A DNA stretch of 64,000 nt, from NCBI RefSeq assembly GCF_003697785.1, contig NZ_QOKZ01000003.1, positions 124,001-188,000 on the forward strand, written 5' to 3'. Source of the stretch: Paracoccus alkanivorans (GTDB lineage: Bacteria; Pseudomonadota; Alphaproteobacteria; Rhodobacterales; Rhodobacteraceae). The notes under the pieces were generated by a model. That model had not been told where the DNA came from. It searched no databases and saw nothing but the letters and a program-made list of their open reading frames with translations. Below are positions 27,749 to 36,243 of this stretch, piece by piece (position 1 is the first letter of the stretch; each line of letters opens with the position of its first letter). Both the position numbers and the translations under genes were made by a program.

Positions 27749-29362
27749 CTATGCCGTCCACATGTCGTCGGTGAACCAGTCCTGTTTCGTGACCATCGCG
27801 CCCTCGTCGGCGGCGCAGCGGGCCACGGCCATCGCGGCAGCCACGGCGCCGTCGATCTTGTCGCGGCTCTTGCCCTTGTGAAATGTGCGGTTGCCTGCCG
27901 GGTCCGTGCGCACCTCGATATTCGAGAAGTTCCAGCGCAAGACCGGATGCCCGCCATGCCGGAACCGCCGGCCTATGATGGCGCGCTCCAGTTCCTTGAC
28001 CGCCGGGGCCATTGTCGCCCAGCCCTGCCGCATCTCGACTGCCGGGAAACCATCCTCCAGCAGGTTGTTCAGCATGTTGCGGGCCAGATGCGGGTCGAAG
28101 GCGATCTCCTGCACGTTGAACCGGGCGCAGAGTTCGCGCAGCTGATCCTCGACGGCCCGGAAGTCCACGACATTGCCCTCGGTAGCGGTGATCTGCCCTT
28201 CACGTGCCCAGACCGTATAGGGCTGGCCGGATAAATCTTCCCTGCCGCGCAGATTGTCCTCGGGGCAGAAGAACCACGGCCAGACCTGGAAGCCATCCTC
28301 ACCGTCGCGCCAGCAGGCCAGGATCACGGTCAGGTCGGAATTGCTGGACAGGTCCACCGCAAGCCAGCACTCAGCCTGTGTGGCCTCCAGATCGTCCAGA
28401 TCGACCGGGCCGGAGCCTTCGTCATAGATCGCCATCTCCACGAACGGGTCGGTGGCATGATCCAGCCAGATGTTCAGGTTCAGCTGCCGGAAGGCTTCGC
28501 GATCGCCAATGCGCCGTTCGCCCTCGCGGGCAAGCTGGCGCAGGCCCTCGATATCGGGATAGCCATGGCGCAGGCCGGGGTTGACCCGGAACCAGATTTC
28601 CTCGTCCTTCCAATCGCAATCGGCGGGGGCCTCGAACAGCACCGGCAGGATCGACGGATCATCGACCTCACCGCGCGCCACGCGGCGGGCATCGTTCACG
28701 ATATCCCATGCGATGTTTTCCTGGCCGCGCCCCGCCGTGGTCGCCACGACCAGCAGGCTACCGGGGGTTTTTACAAGGCCGGATCGCAGCACGTCCCAGA
28801 GGTCGCGTTTTTTCCAGGCGTGCAATTCGTCGGCGAGAACAAAGACCGGCGTGCGCCCGTGCTGGGTGCCGGCATCGGCGCTGATCGCCTCGCAGAAGCT
28901 GCGATATTTCGGGTAGGTGATGCGGTTGCGATAATCCAGCGTGCGGATATGCGGCGCGATCTTCGGATGGCAGGTCAGCAGGCCGCGCAGTTCCTCATAG
29001 GCGATACGGGCCTGTTTGCGATCCGAGGCGGCGGTGATGACCTCACCACCATTCACCCGTTCGGGGCCAACGGTATGCAGGGCCTCCAGCGCGGCAGCCA
29101 GCGAGGTCTTGCGGTTGCCGCGCGGGACAAGGATGACGGCGGTCTTGACGATCCGGCTGCCGTCCTCATGCCGGGGGCCATAAATGCGGCGAACGATCCG
29201 CTCCTGCCACGGGTCAAGCTGGAACGCCTTGCCCGATTTCGGGTGCCGCAGCATCCGCAGGAATGTCACGGCGCGCTCGCCAAAGCCAAGCGGATCGGGG
29301 ATCTCGCTGCCGTCATAGATCCATGTGGGAAAGGTGCTAGATGTCGAGGGGGTCTGGCTCAT
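27749..29362 (-). CDS. Terminase large subunit
   Basis: The 537-residue DNA-packaging motor. The ATPase part has a Walker A variant PRGNRKTS (about 80-87), Walker B VFVLADELHAW (about 174-184) and a coupling TTAGRGQE motif. The nuclease part begins at CWLAVDLSSNSDLT, with the first metal-binding aspartate near 337, and ends with DKIDGAVAAAMA. ATG 29362 is preferred because a GGGAGG site lies 9 bp before it; an ATG at 29371 sits directly against that site. It overlaps the small-subunit gene. Its place between connectors and tape measure, rather than ahead of portal, is unusual. Confidence 0.93.
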   Translation of the reverse strand: MSQTPSTSSTFPTWIYDGSEIPDPLGFGERAVTFLRMLRHPKSGKAFQLDPWQERIVRRIYGPRHEDGSRIVKTAVILVPRGNRKTSLAAALEALHTVGPERVNGGEVITAASDRKQARIAYEELRGLLTCHPKIAPHIRTLDYRNRITYPKYRSFCEAISADAGTQHGRTPVFVLADELHAWKKRDLWDVLRSGLVKTPGSLLVVATTAGRGQENIAWDIVNDARRVARGEVDDPSILPVLFEAPADCDWKDEEIWFRVNPGLRHGYPDIEGLRQLAREGERRIGDREAFRQLNLNIWLDHATDPFVEMAIYDEGSGPVDLDDLEATQAECWLAVDLSSNSDLTVILACWRDGEDGFQVWPWFFCPEDNLRGREDLSGQPYTVWAREGQITATEGNVVDFRAVEDQLRELCARFNVQEIAFDPHLARNMLNNLLEDGFPAVEMRQGWATMAPAVKELERAIIGRRFRHGGHPVLRWNFSNIEVRTDPAGNRTFHKGKSRDKIDGAVAAAMAVARCAADEGAMVTKQDWFTDDMWTA

Positions 29363-29717
29363 TGTCACCATCCTCCCTGATTGCGGGGCGTGACCGGGAA
29401 ACCGGGGTCAGGCCAAGCTCGGCGGCAAGCTGGCGGGCCGAGGCCATCGCCTTATCTTGGAGCCGGGCCAGTTTCAGCATCATGTCCGGTTCTTGCCCGT
29501 CCTGAATAAGCGCCTCTGTTTCTCGAACGCGCCCGATGCAGATGCAGTAATTTTCAAGCCCGCCCAGATCGGCATCGGTCAGGATGCGCCGTTCGGTCAG
29601 CACCGGCATCACCCGGTCCCATTCGGCGCGGGCGTCCTTGGCCAGCCAGTCAGGAGCCGGGATATTGTGCCTGTAGGACATATTATCGACCACAAGAGCG
29701 GGCTTGGTTCCCTTCAT
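29337..29717 (-). CDS. Terminase small subunit, P27 family
   Basis: A 126-residue protein with the P27 pattern: IPAPDWLAKDARAEWDRVMPVLTERRILTDADLGGLENYC, then a helical region ending in LAAELGLTPVSRSR. It recognises the packaging start and feeds DNA to the large subunit. Its start overlaps the head-closure stop by 4 bp (ATGA), and its end overlaps the large-subunit start by 26 bp. Confidence 0.9.
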   Translation of the reverse strand: MKGTKPALVVDNMSYRHNIPAPDWLAKDARAEWDRVMPVLTERRILTDADLGGLENYCICIGRVRETEALIQDGQEPDMMLKLARLQDKAMASARQLAAELGLTPVSRSRPAIREDGDNEPDPLDI

Positions 29718-30031
29718 TCCGGCATCCTCACGCAACGCATTTCCACGCCCTTGCGACGGCCAACCGGGGCGACAGACTTGATATTGAACGGGTCGTCATT
29801 CCAGACCACGCGATCGGCATTGGTGATGCCATCGAAGAACCGGGCGCGGAACACGATCACCTCTTCGTCGCTGGCGCCAAAGTTGCGGATATATTCGGTC
29901 GTGGACTGTTCGACCTTCTCGGCGCGCAGCGTGGCGAGATGCACCCAACTCTGAACCGGGGTGCCGTCCGGGTCCACGGTGACGGTTGCGCGCTCGATGG
30001 TGATTTCCTCGGTGAGCCTGCCCGATCTCAT
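29714..30031 (-). CDS. Phage head closure / head-tail joining protein
   Basis: A 105-residue protein with the SPP1 gp16-like plan: MRSGRLTEEITIERATVTVDPDG and WVHLATLRAEKVEQ, ending DDPFNIKSVAPVGRRKGVEM. This family forms the stopper ring below the portal after packaging. It is coupled on both sides by ATGA overlaps. Confidence 0.85.
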   Translation of the reverse strand: MRSGRLTEEITIERATVTVDPDGTPVQSWVHLATLRAEKVEQSTTEYIRNFGASDEEVIVFRARFFDGITNADRVVWNDDPFNIKSVAPVGRRKGVEMRCVRMPE

Positions 30032-30438
30032 GCCGCTGTCTCCACGATCAGGGCCTCGACGGTGACGACGCCGTGGCTATGCTCGCCGTCCGGATCGCGC
30101 AGGTAGCGCATCGACTGAACCAGCAGATCGGCACAGTGCAGACCTTCCGGCAGGACCAGCCGCGCCGGTTTTACGGCCAGCCGTATTTTGTCACAGATCG
30201 CCCTGACGCCGCTCAGCGAGGGTTCCTTCTTCCAGACGTGCAGGGTGTGGTAGATGCGGGTATGCGACCGTTTCAGGCTGGTGCCTTCATCCACGGCCTG
30301 GCTTTCCCCCATGATAATCGAGGGCGATGGCGCGGGCCGCTGATTGGTGTCGAGGATATTTCCTGCCGGGACCAGTGCGACCAGTTCCGGGGTGGCAACC
30401 AGGCGCATCCGCAGAGCGATTTGCACTTCATGTTCCAT
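30028..30438 (-). CDS. DUF3168 tail terminator/completion protein
   Basis: A 136-residue protein recognised by its start (ALRMRLVATPELVALVPAG) and the patterns SIIMGESQ and HTLHVWKKEPSLSGVRAI. DUF3168 proteins cap the tail at the head-tail junction. It is coupled to the head-closure gene downstream and shares its first base with the stop of the gp10-like gene upstream. Confidence 0.85.
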   Translation of the reverse strand: MEHEVQIALRMRLVATPELVALVPAGNILDTNQRPAPSPSIIMGESQAVDEGTSLKRSHTRIYHTLHVWKKEPSLSGVRAICDKIRLAVKPARLVLPEGLHCADLLVQSMRYLRDPDGEHSHGVVTVEALIVETAA

Positions 30439-30848
30439 TATCGCGCCTCCTTGATCGCTTTTCCGATGGCACGTTTGATCAGGTTGGTTGCGCGCTTGCG
30501 GCCAAGCCGGAAGCCTGGCCAGAAGAAAGGAACGGCGGCGGATTTGATGGTGCCGTATTCGACCAGATGGGCATAGCGGACATCGGTATTTCCTACCGTG
30601 ATCATGGCGGCATTCTCGGGAACAACCGTGGAGCCGCCGGGCTGGCTATATGGGGGTGTCGCCTGTCCCGGCCCCGTGACGGCAATGCTACCCACCAGAT
30701 CGCCGGTATCCTCGGGGGCAAGCTGTTCCATGCGGTCCTGAATTTCGTAAGCCGATTTCATCAGCGCAGGCTCGACCGCCTTGCGAACCTCGCGCGGGAT
30801 CGCATTCATGCGCTTCTGGAAACTCGACAACCCGCCATCATCCGCCAT
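30438..30848 (-). CDS. HK97 gp10-like head-tail protein
   Basis: A 136-residue protein. DTGDLVGSIAV followed by YAHLVEYGTIKSAAVPFFWPGFR is the diagnostic HK97 gp10 signature (glycine-rich turn, H-x-x-E-x-G-T, then a P-F/A-P-x-hydrophobic patch). The ATG at 30848 overlaps the gp6-like stop (TGATG) and is chosen over an upstream in-frame start lying inside that gene. Confidence 0.88.
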   Translation of the reverse strand: MADDGGLSSFQKRMNAIPREVRKAVEPALMKSAYEIQDRMEQLAPEDTGDLVGSIAVTGPGQATPPYSQPGGSTVVPENAAMITVGNTDVRYAHLVEYGTIKSAAVPFFWPGFRLGRKRATNLIKRAIGKAIKEAR

Positions 30849-31156
30849 CAGAAGCTCCAGTCCCGATATTCGTTGACGATGTCCGAGACGCCGAAGGGCA
30901 GCGCCTCGTCCCGGCTCTCGATCCCCTCGCGGTTCTCGAACCACCACACTGCCAGCTGCAGCACCGCCTCTTTCAGGGCTTGGGGGATCGGGTCCTGATC
31001 CACGCCACCGAACATCTCTTCGATCTTGAAGCCCAGAAGCCGTTCGACATGGTTCTGGGCCGCGTCACCCTTCTGTTGCAGCAGGGTCTGATCCTCTGCC
31101 GGGGCATCCAGTGTGAGCCCGGCCTGTGCCATCAGTTCTTCGAATGTGACGATCAT
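30848..31156 (-). CDS. gp6-like head-tail connector (adaptor)
   Basis: A 102-residue helical protein. It starts MIVTFEELMAQAGLTLDAPAEDQTLL and carries the conserved IPQALKEAVLQLAVWWFENRE helix of HK97 gp6/SPP1 gp15-type adaptors, which dock under the portal. It is coupled to neighbours by short overlaps. Confidence 0.87.
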   Translation of the reverse strand: MIVTFEELMAQAGLTLDAPAEDQTLLQQKGDAAQNHVERLLGFKIEEMFGGVDQDPIPQALKEAVLQLAVWWFENREGIESRDEALPFGVSDIVNEYRDWSF

Positions 31157-31611
31157 GACGGGGCCTCGCTACGAATTATGTTGTGCGTGGGGATCAGGGT
31201 GGCCTGGAGCTTCATCACCGCGTTTGCCGTATCGAAGACCTCGACCAGCGACACGACCAGGGCCAGCCATCGCCGGCTCACGCCGCCATCGGGAAACACC
31301 AGCCGGAAAGGGTGGAACAATTCCGACTTCGCGGCCTTCCAGAGAATGATCTGTCCCGGATCAGTTGGAACATTGCCGAGAATGATCTGCATCGGCGTCG
31401 CACGCCGCGATCGCTTGGCCGTCTCCACGTAGAAGCTGTCATTCAGTCCGCAGCCATCAGACACTTCGGCCTCGTCGGCCGCCCATTCAACGCCAAGCCC
31501 GCCCAGGGCTTCGGTCTCGCCGATCTCAACCCAGGCACCACTGATCGCCCCGTTCCGGTCGGTCGGGGCGTCAGCGATGTAGAGACGGGAACCGGCAGTC
31601 GGATACAGCAT
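31153..31611 (-). CDS. Second tail-tube-like protein
   Basis: A 152-residue protein resembling the next gene upstream: both contain WVEIGE(T/V)EALG near residue 30, a threonine/arginine-rich strand (KRSRRATPMQII here), DPGQIILW in place of DAGQIALL, and the end motif TANAVMKLQATL in place of TANNVMKLNATL. This implies an ancient tandem duplication of the tail-tube gene. Either a minor tail protein or a second tube/initiator subunit is possible. Confidence 0.7.
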   Translation of the reverse strand: MLYPTAGSRLYIADAPTDRNGAISGAWVEIGETEALGGLGVEWAADEAEVSDGCGLNDSFYVETAKRSRRATPMQIILGNVPTDPGQIILWKAAKSELFHPFRLVFPDGGVSRRWLALVVSLVEVFDTANAVMKLQATLIPTHNIIRSEAPS

Positions 31612-32093
31612 CAGATACCCGGTGCCGCATCGACCTTGACCACGTTGGAATTGACCCAGAGCGTGGCATTCAGCTTCATGACATTGTTGGCCGTTTCCAG
31701 CGCCTCGACGGCGGTGCCGACCTTGGCGATGAAATAGCGCTCCGAAGGGGTTCCACCCTCGGGGGCGTCGTTCAACTCCAGCTTGAAGGCATAGTCATGG
31801 ATGGTCTTTTCGGCTGCCAGGAGGGCGATCTGGCCCGCGTCGCCATAATCGATGCCCGCGACCACCTCCATTGCACCGGCATTGCGGGTGCCTTTCAGGC
31901 GGCGCGTGCGGTTGGCGGTGATGCTGTCGAAGGTGATCTCGGTCGAGGTATCACCGACAGAGCCAAGGGCTTCGACCTCGCCGATCTCGACCCAGCTTTG
32001 GGCGGTAAAATCGGCCTCCACGAAGTCGGTGGATTTCGATGCCAGCACGCCGCCGATAAAGAGCTTCGCGCCATTGGTTGCATAGATCGTCAT
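31611..32093 (-). CDS. Major tail tube protein
   Basis: A 160-residue protein with the alphaproteobacterial siphophage tube pattern: ATNGAKLFIGG at the start, SWVEIGEVEALGSVGDTSTEITF, RRLKGTRNAGAMEVVAG, DAGQIALLAAE and a terminal NNVMKLNATLWVNS. Tail tube rings stack around the tape measure. It ends one base into the next gene and begins 3 bp before the HNH stop. Confidence 0.8.
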   Translation of the reverse strand: MTIYATNGAKLFIGGVLASKSTDFVEADFTAQSWVEIGEVEALGSVGDTSTEITFDSITANRTRRLKGTRNAGAMEVVAGIDYGDAGQIALLAAEKTIHDYAFKLELNDAPEGGTPSERYFIAKVGTAVEALETANNVMKLNATLWVNSNVVKVDAAPGI

Positions 32094-32449
32094 TGGATGA
32101 CCTTTCTATATTGGCGGCGCTCTTCGCGTTGCTTCGCGCCGGAATGACAGGGGGTGCAGAGGGGCTGCCAGTTCGCCTTGTCCCAGAACAGGGTCCGGTC
32201 GCCTCTATGCGGGGTTTGGTGATCGACCACGGCAGCCGGGGCGCCGCAGTAGGCGCAGCGCGGGTAACGGGCGAGAAACGCCTTGCGGGCTTTTTCCCAT
32301 GCACCGGTATATCCGCGCTGGCTGCTATTGGGCCGGGTCTTGTCGAAGCGGGCCTTCCGCTCGGCCGCGCGCTTCGCCACGCAGGGGCAGATGGCGCCCG
32401 AAGGCACCACCTTGCCACAAGAGCATATGCGAGGCGCGCAGACCGGCAT
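32090..32449 (-). CDS. HNH endonuclease
   Basis: A 119-residue protein with paired zinc cysteines (CAYCG and LCTPCH) around the HNH core VVDHQTPHRGD, plus an N-terminal cysteine group (CSCGKVVPSGAICPC). HNH proteins of this size next to packaging genes act with terminase to nick DNA at packaging starts in HK97-type phages. Here it lies between capsid and tail tube, away from terminase. Confidence 0.92.
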   Translation of the reverse strand: MPVCAPRICSCGKVVPSGAICPCVAKRAAERKARFDKTRPNSSQRGYTGAWEKARKAFLARYPRCAYCGAPAAVVDHQTPHRGDRTLFWDKANWQPLCTPCHSGAKQREERRQYRKVIQ

Positions 32450-33984
32450 CAGGCTGCCGCCATCTCAAGCTTGCGGAACGCATCCGGGCGAACCACCGCG
32501 GCACCGACACGGCGACGGGCATGGTAACGGATCAACCCGTTAACCCGCTGCGTGTAGGGATCGGCGAGGATCGACAGCGACAGGCGGTCATAGATGCGAT
32601 AGCCGCGCCGGAAGTCACCGAAGATGATCGGCTCGGCACTCAGGCCGATATCCGGCATGTCCACCGCCTCGACCACCGGACGCCCGAGGATCGTTTCCGG
32701 CTGTCCCGCCTGATAGGACGGTTGCCAGAGGTAGCGGCCATCACCATCTTTCAAGGTGCGGATCGCGGCCAGCGTGCTGCCATTCATGACCCAGGTGCCG
32801 GCATTGCGGTAGGTTGCCGGCAGCGAGTAGACCATCGCAATCAGCTCGTCGGGATCCAGCAAGGTGCCGCTGGCGGCGACGGTCGAGGTGATATTCGCAT
32901 CCGTCATGAAGCCCGAAGGTTCCAGAACGCCATCGCCCTCGACAAAGGCAAGTGCCTCTTTCTGCCCGAAGTCCTCGGCCAGGGCCATGTTCACCTCGGA
33001 CAGGACATTGGCGCTGTCCTCGGCCAGTTGCAGCGAGATATCGACATAGGTGGCGATTTCCTTGATCGCGATTTTCGCCTGGTCGAAGGCCGGTTGGCTG
33101 CCGGTGCGGGCCGTGGTTTCGTCAACCCAGACTGCATTCGTTACGCCGGTCCGCTTCGGCAGGATCACACTGCCCGAGGTGGTCGAGCGAACCTCCGCGA
33201 TGCCCCGGATCGGCGAGAACTCCACCAGGTTGCGGATAAAGTCCGTTTGCATATCCTCGGGGGCAAGGATGTGATCGGTCGTGTCGCTGGTGGTGGTCAG
33301 CGCCTTGCGGTCATAGTCCCGGCCCTGCAGGTAACTGATGAACGCCTTGTGCTCTTCGCTCGGCTCGTCCTCCGCCTTGAAGTCGCCGGGGCGGTTCATC
33401 TTGGCTTCCAGCTTGTCGAGCCGGGCCACCAGCGGGGCCGTATCGAACTTTTCGAACTTCTTCTCGATTGCATCCATTTCCTTTTTGAATTCGGACGCAT
33501 CGAGCTTAAGCTCCAATGTGTTTTCGGTTTCTTCGGTCATCGTATGATCCTTTGCTGTAACGATGCGCGCGCCGGGGTGCGCTGGCACCGCGACAACGCT
33601 GATTTCGAGAAGTTCAAGGTCGCTGATCGTGCGACCGCCGCCCTTGCGCGGCAGGGCCTTGCGGGATGCAAAGCCGATCGACAGGCCGCGAAGCGCGCCC
33701 GCCTGGATCAGCGAGCGAACCTCTGCCGCACGCTGCACTTCGTTGATGAGAAGCCGCCCCTTGACGACCAGCCCCTCATCGGTCTCGTGGATCTCGTCCC
33801 AGACGCCCACGGTGTCTTTCTGGTCATGCGTGGCCAGCATGGGGATCGGGGGCAGCGCCTTGCGGAATGCCCCGCGCTCGATCACGTCGCCGACGCGATC
33901 CGGCGAGCCGAAGGGCCAAGCCAAGCCCTCGACGGCGCCGGCTTCATCGACGCTGAACTGTGCCTTGCATTCGATCTGGCTCAT
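32449..33984 (-). CDS. Fused prohead protease and major capsid protein (HK97 fold)
   Basis: A 511-residue fusion. Residues about 1-145 are an HK97-type protease with histidine in MLATHDQ (His53) and serine in RGLSIGF (Ser102). About 150-200 is a coiled-coil delta/scaffold region (DAIEKKFEKFDTAPLVARLDKLEAKM). The rest is an HK97-fold capsid, with EFSPIRGIAEVRST, a central E-loop part and a C-terminal DRLSLSILADPYTQ. An ATG at 33540 (MTEETENT), preceded by AAAGGA 7 bp upstream, could start a separate capsid-only product. The protease would mature the capsid by removing the delta region. Confidence 0.9.
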   Translation of the reverse strand: MSQIECKAQFSVDEAGAVEGLAWPFGSPDRVGDVIERGAFRKALPPIPMLATHDQKDTVGVWDEIHETDEGLVVKGRLLINEVQRAAEVRSLIQAGALRGLSIGFASRKALPRKGGGRTISDLELLEISVVAVPAHPGARIVTAKDHTMTEETENTLELKLDASEFKKEMDAIEKKFEKFDTAPLVARLDKLEAKMNRPGDFKAEDEPSEEHKAFISYLQGRDYDRKALTTTSDTTDHILAPEDMQTDFIRNLVEFSPIRGIAEVRSTTSGSVILPKRTGVTNAVWVDETTARTGSQPAFDQAKIAIKEIATYVDISLQLAEDSANVLSEVNMALAEDFGQKEALAFVEGDGVLEPSGFMTDANITSTVAASGTLLDPDELIAMVYSLPATYRNAGTWVMNGSTLAAIRTLKDGDGRYLWQPSYQAGQPETILGRPVVEAVDMPDIGLSAEPIIFGDFRRGYRIYDRLSLSILADPYTQRVNGLIRYHARRRVGAAVVRPDAFRKLEMAAA

Positions 33985-34370
33985 GACTGCCCCCGGAAAG
34001 CTGCCCGGTCGGACGCGAAGGCATCAACCTGCGCCTGTACCCAGGTCGCCGCCCGCAGGAACCGCACGACATTGGCATGGTTGAAGGGAACGGGTTCGCC
34101 GTCCTCTTTGACATCCCAGCCAAGGACACAGCGAGCGAGTGAATTGATCCGGGCTTTCTCGCGCATGGCGGCGGATACCCGGCCTGTCTCGTCGGCCATC
34201 TCGGCCAGATCATCCACCATCTGGAGCCGGGCACGGGCCTGTGTGGCGCTGTCCGGTCCCGCGATCCGCAGGCTGATTCCAATGGGTTTTCCGGTGACAG
34301 GATCGACCAGATCGAAGTCGCGGCCCCGATCCTGATCCTGCGCATCGGCGATAATGTCATTCAGTTGCAT
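33981..34370 (-). CDS. Hypothetical phage head-module protein
   Basis: A 129-residue protein between portal and protease, coupled to both (ATGA at 33981, 14-bp overlap with portal). It includes LVDPVTGKPIGISLRIAGPDSATQARARLQM and a helical C-terminus. A D-P-x-T-x-x-P opening occurs in small conserved head proteins of Rhodobacterales phages, but the role is unknown to me. ATG 34370 (MQLNDIIADAQDQ) is chosen. Confidence 0.7.
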   Translation of the reverse strand: MQLNDIIADAQDQDRGRDFDLVDPVTGKPIGISLRIAGPDSATQARARLQMVDDLAEMADETGRVSAAMREKARINSLARCVLGWDVKEDGEPVPFNHANVVRFLRAATWVQAQVDAFASDRAAFRGQS

Positions 34371-35565
34371 CGGTATTCCCGGTATCTGTTTCTGGGTTTG
34401 CGGTGCCGGTAATGTTCGGGTTGAGGTATTCATCCCCGCCGGCACGTGGCGGCAGGCCGAGCCATTCCCGGCCCTCGTTAGCGTTGATCGTCTGGCTGGA
34501 GATCAGCGAGTTAATGACGGTGGCGCGGGTGGACAGATCAGCTCGGGTCAGGTCATCGCGATCGAAGCGAATGACATGGGTCTGGCGTTCATTGTCCGAG
34601 AACAGCGCCCGACGCAGCGCACCCTCCAGCCCCCGCAGCCACGGCTCAAGCGTGTAGCTCAGGAATTCGCGTCCCTTCTGTTCGCTGTTCGACCATGTCG
34701 CGCGGGACAGGTCGCCGACCATCGGGGCGGGAATGTTGAAGGCGCGGGCGATTTCCTCGATCTGGAACCGCCGGTTTTCAAGAAACTGCGCATCGGTCGA
34801 GTTGAAGGTGAACGATTCGAATTCGGCGCCGTCATAGAGGATCGCGGTTTGCCCGCCGGTATCCTCGCCCTCATGCGTAGCCCGCCAAGCGGCACGGGCC
34901 TTCTTCACGCTTTCCTCGCCCATGCCTTTCGGGAATTTCAGCGCCCCGGACGGACGTGCGCCACGGGTGAACAGGCGCCCGGCGTGGCGGTCCAGCGCAA
35001 CAGCGATGCCGATGGCTTCCCTCGCCAGTGTCAGCGGGGCACGGCCAAGAGGCGGCAGCAGGTGGATGATATCGCGCGCTGGCGTCGGACGGCTGGCGAG
35101 GCAGTAGCGACGTTCGCCGGTATCCACGTCCAGATCGAAGGTCAGCACGCCGGGGCGATAGCGGATCAGCTCGCGGGGCTCGTCGCCGACGCGATTGACC
35201 CAGACCATGCCGCCGGCATCCTGCATGAGTGCATCCACGACGATCTGGCGGATCAGTTCAAAGCCGCTCGTCCATTCGTTCGCCTCATCGCGCAGAAGGC
35301 CGAGAACCGGATGATCCGGCACGTCCATCTCCACCCCGCCATCGATGCGCTTCACGTGCACATCGAGCGAGGCGACGGCTTCCGAGATCAGCTGGATGGC
35401 ATTGGCGACGACCGGCACCCGAAGGGCAGCTTGCGAAGAAACGACGATGCCGGTGGAAGTCGGGGTGAGGCCGAACATGGCTTCGATCGCCGCATCAGGT
35501 GACGCGAGCGACTTGGTTTCGGGCGTTGCCGCCTTGCGGGAGAATGGCCAGATCTTCATGGCCAT
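34357..35565 (-). CDS. Phage portal protein, HK97 type
   Basis: A 402-residue portal of the HK97/lambda-like family. Seen: VPVVANAIQLISEAVASL near 50, GFELIRQIVVDALMQDAGGMVW, the wing segment DIIHLLPP, and the C-terminal signature FNIPAPMVGDLSRATWSNSEQ then LEPWLRGLEGALRR. The dodecameric portal is the DNA entry vertex and docks the terminase. ATG 35565, after CAGG, is used; ATG 35559 is two codons later. Confidence 0.92.
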   Translation of the reverse strand: MAMKIWPFSRKAATPETKSLASPDAAIEAMFGLTPTSTGIVVSSQAALRVPVVANAIQLISEAVASLDVHVKRIDGGVEMDVPDHPVLGLLRDEANEWTSGFELIRQIVVDALMQDAGGMVWVNRVGDEPRELIRYRPGVLTFDLDVDTGERRYCLASRPTPARDIIHLLPPLGRAPLTLAREAIGIAVALDRHAGRLFTRGARPSGALKFPKGMGEESVKKARAAWRATHEGEDTGGQTAILYDGAEFESFTFNSTDAQFLENRRFQIEEIARAFNIPAPMVGDLSRATWSNSEQKGREFLSYTLEPWLRGLEGALRRALFSDNERQTHVIRFDRDDLTRADLSTRATVINSLISSQTINANEGREWLGLPPRAGGDEYLNPNITGTANPETDTGNTDATE

Positions 35566-35621
35566 AAAATAACCTGCCACGAATCAACGCGGCAGGTGGC
35601 AAAACCTTGCAAAACATAGGT

Positions 35622-35882
35622 TTATCTAGCACAGAGCCAGGATTTGAGCGCCGCTCGGGTCGAGAAATACCGCCCGCCGGGTTTGCTGATCGGCGCATCC
35701 GTTTTCTGATACCATCGCCGCACCGTGTCAACACTCACCCCGGCCACCTGGGCGATCTCGGGAAGCCCCCAGAGGTTCCGGTCAGGCTCCAGCACCTCGT
35801 CCACGCGCCAGCGATCCAAAGGCGGATTGTCGTTCGTCTGCTCGTTGTTGCGAACCATTTTCAAAAACTCCAATTCGGTCAT
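35622..35882 (-). CDS. Helix-turn-helix DNA-binding protein ahead of portal
   Basis: An 86-residue protein. The C-terminal half, LWGLPEIAQVAGVSVDTVRRWYQKTD followed by a FSTRAALKSWL wing, is a MerR/Nu1-type winged helix. Its position just upstream of portal is where a Nu1-like small terminase or a head-operon regulator would sit, but a P27-type small terminase is already present. ATG 35882 is the first start beyond the upstream stop; its ribosome site is weak. Confidence 0.65.
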   Translation of the reverse strand: MTELEFLKMVRNNEQTNDNPPLDRWRVDEVLEPDRNLWGLPEIAQVAGVSVDTVRRWYQKTDAPISKPGGRYFSTRAALKSWLCAR

Positions 35883-35922
35883 ATCTCGCGCGTGCCTCCC
35901 CGCGCCGGTCCCCAGAGGATCG

Positions 35923-36243
35923 CTAAAGTTGACGACCACCCCCGGGTGCCTCGAACCTGCCGCCGGGCAATCGGCATGCCTGCCTGTAGATCGCTACGGC
36001 TTCCTCGGTGAGTGCCCGCTGCAATTCCCGATCCGCGATATGCGTGCTGATCTGCCAACCCTTCCGGTTCACGCCGCGGGGCCCGTTCGCCTTGAACAGT
36101 CCGTCCTGGCTCTCCAGCAAGATGCATCCGTGCATCGATAGCCCTGCGACATTGGCCGAGAACATCGCGACCAGTCGATTGCCGTGCTTGCTCCACTGGC
36201 CACCGTTAATGCGGGTGAGCTTGGTGATGGTGATGTCGGTCAC
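35923..36243 (-). CDS. Hypothetical phage protein
   Basis: A 106-residue protein beginning MTDITITKLTRINGGQWSK, beta-rich in the first half and helical in the second (ELQRALTEEAVAIYRQA). I do not recognise it. It is coupled to the primase stop by 4 bp, so it belongs to the replication/early-late transition block. Confidence 0.6.
   Translation of the reverse strand: MTDITITKLTRINGGQWSKHGNRLVAMFSANVAGLSMHGCILLESQDGLFKANGPRGVNRKGWQISTHIADRELQRALTEEAVAIYRQACRLPGGRFEAPGGGRQL

Noticed and set aside
32299..34335. 678-codon plus-strand frame opposite the capsid fusion
   Set aside because: Low-complexity shadow; the phage proteins on the minus strand are unambiguous.
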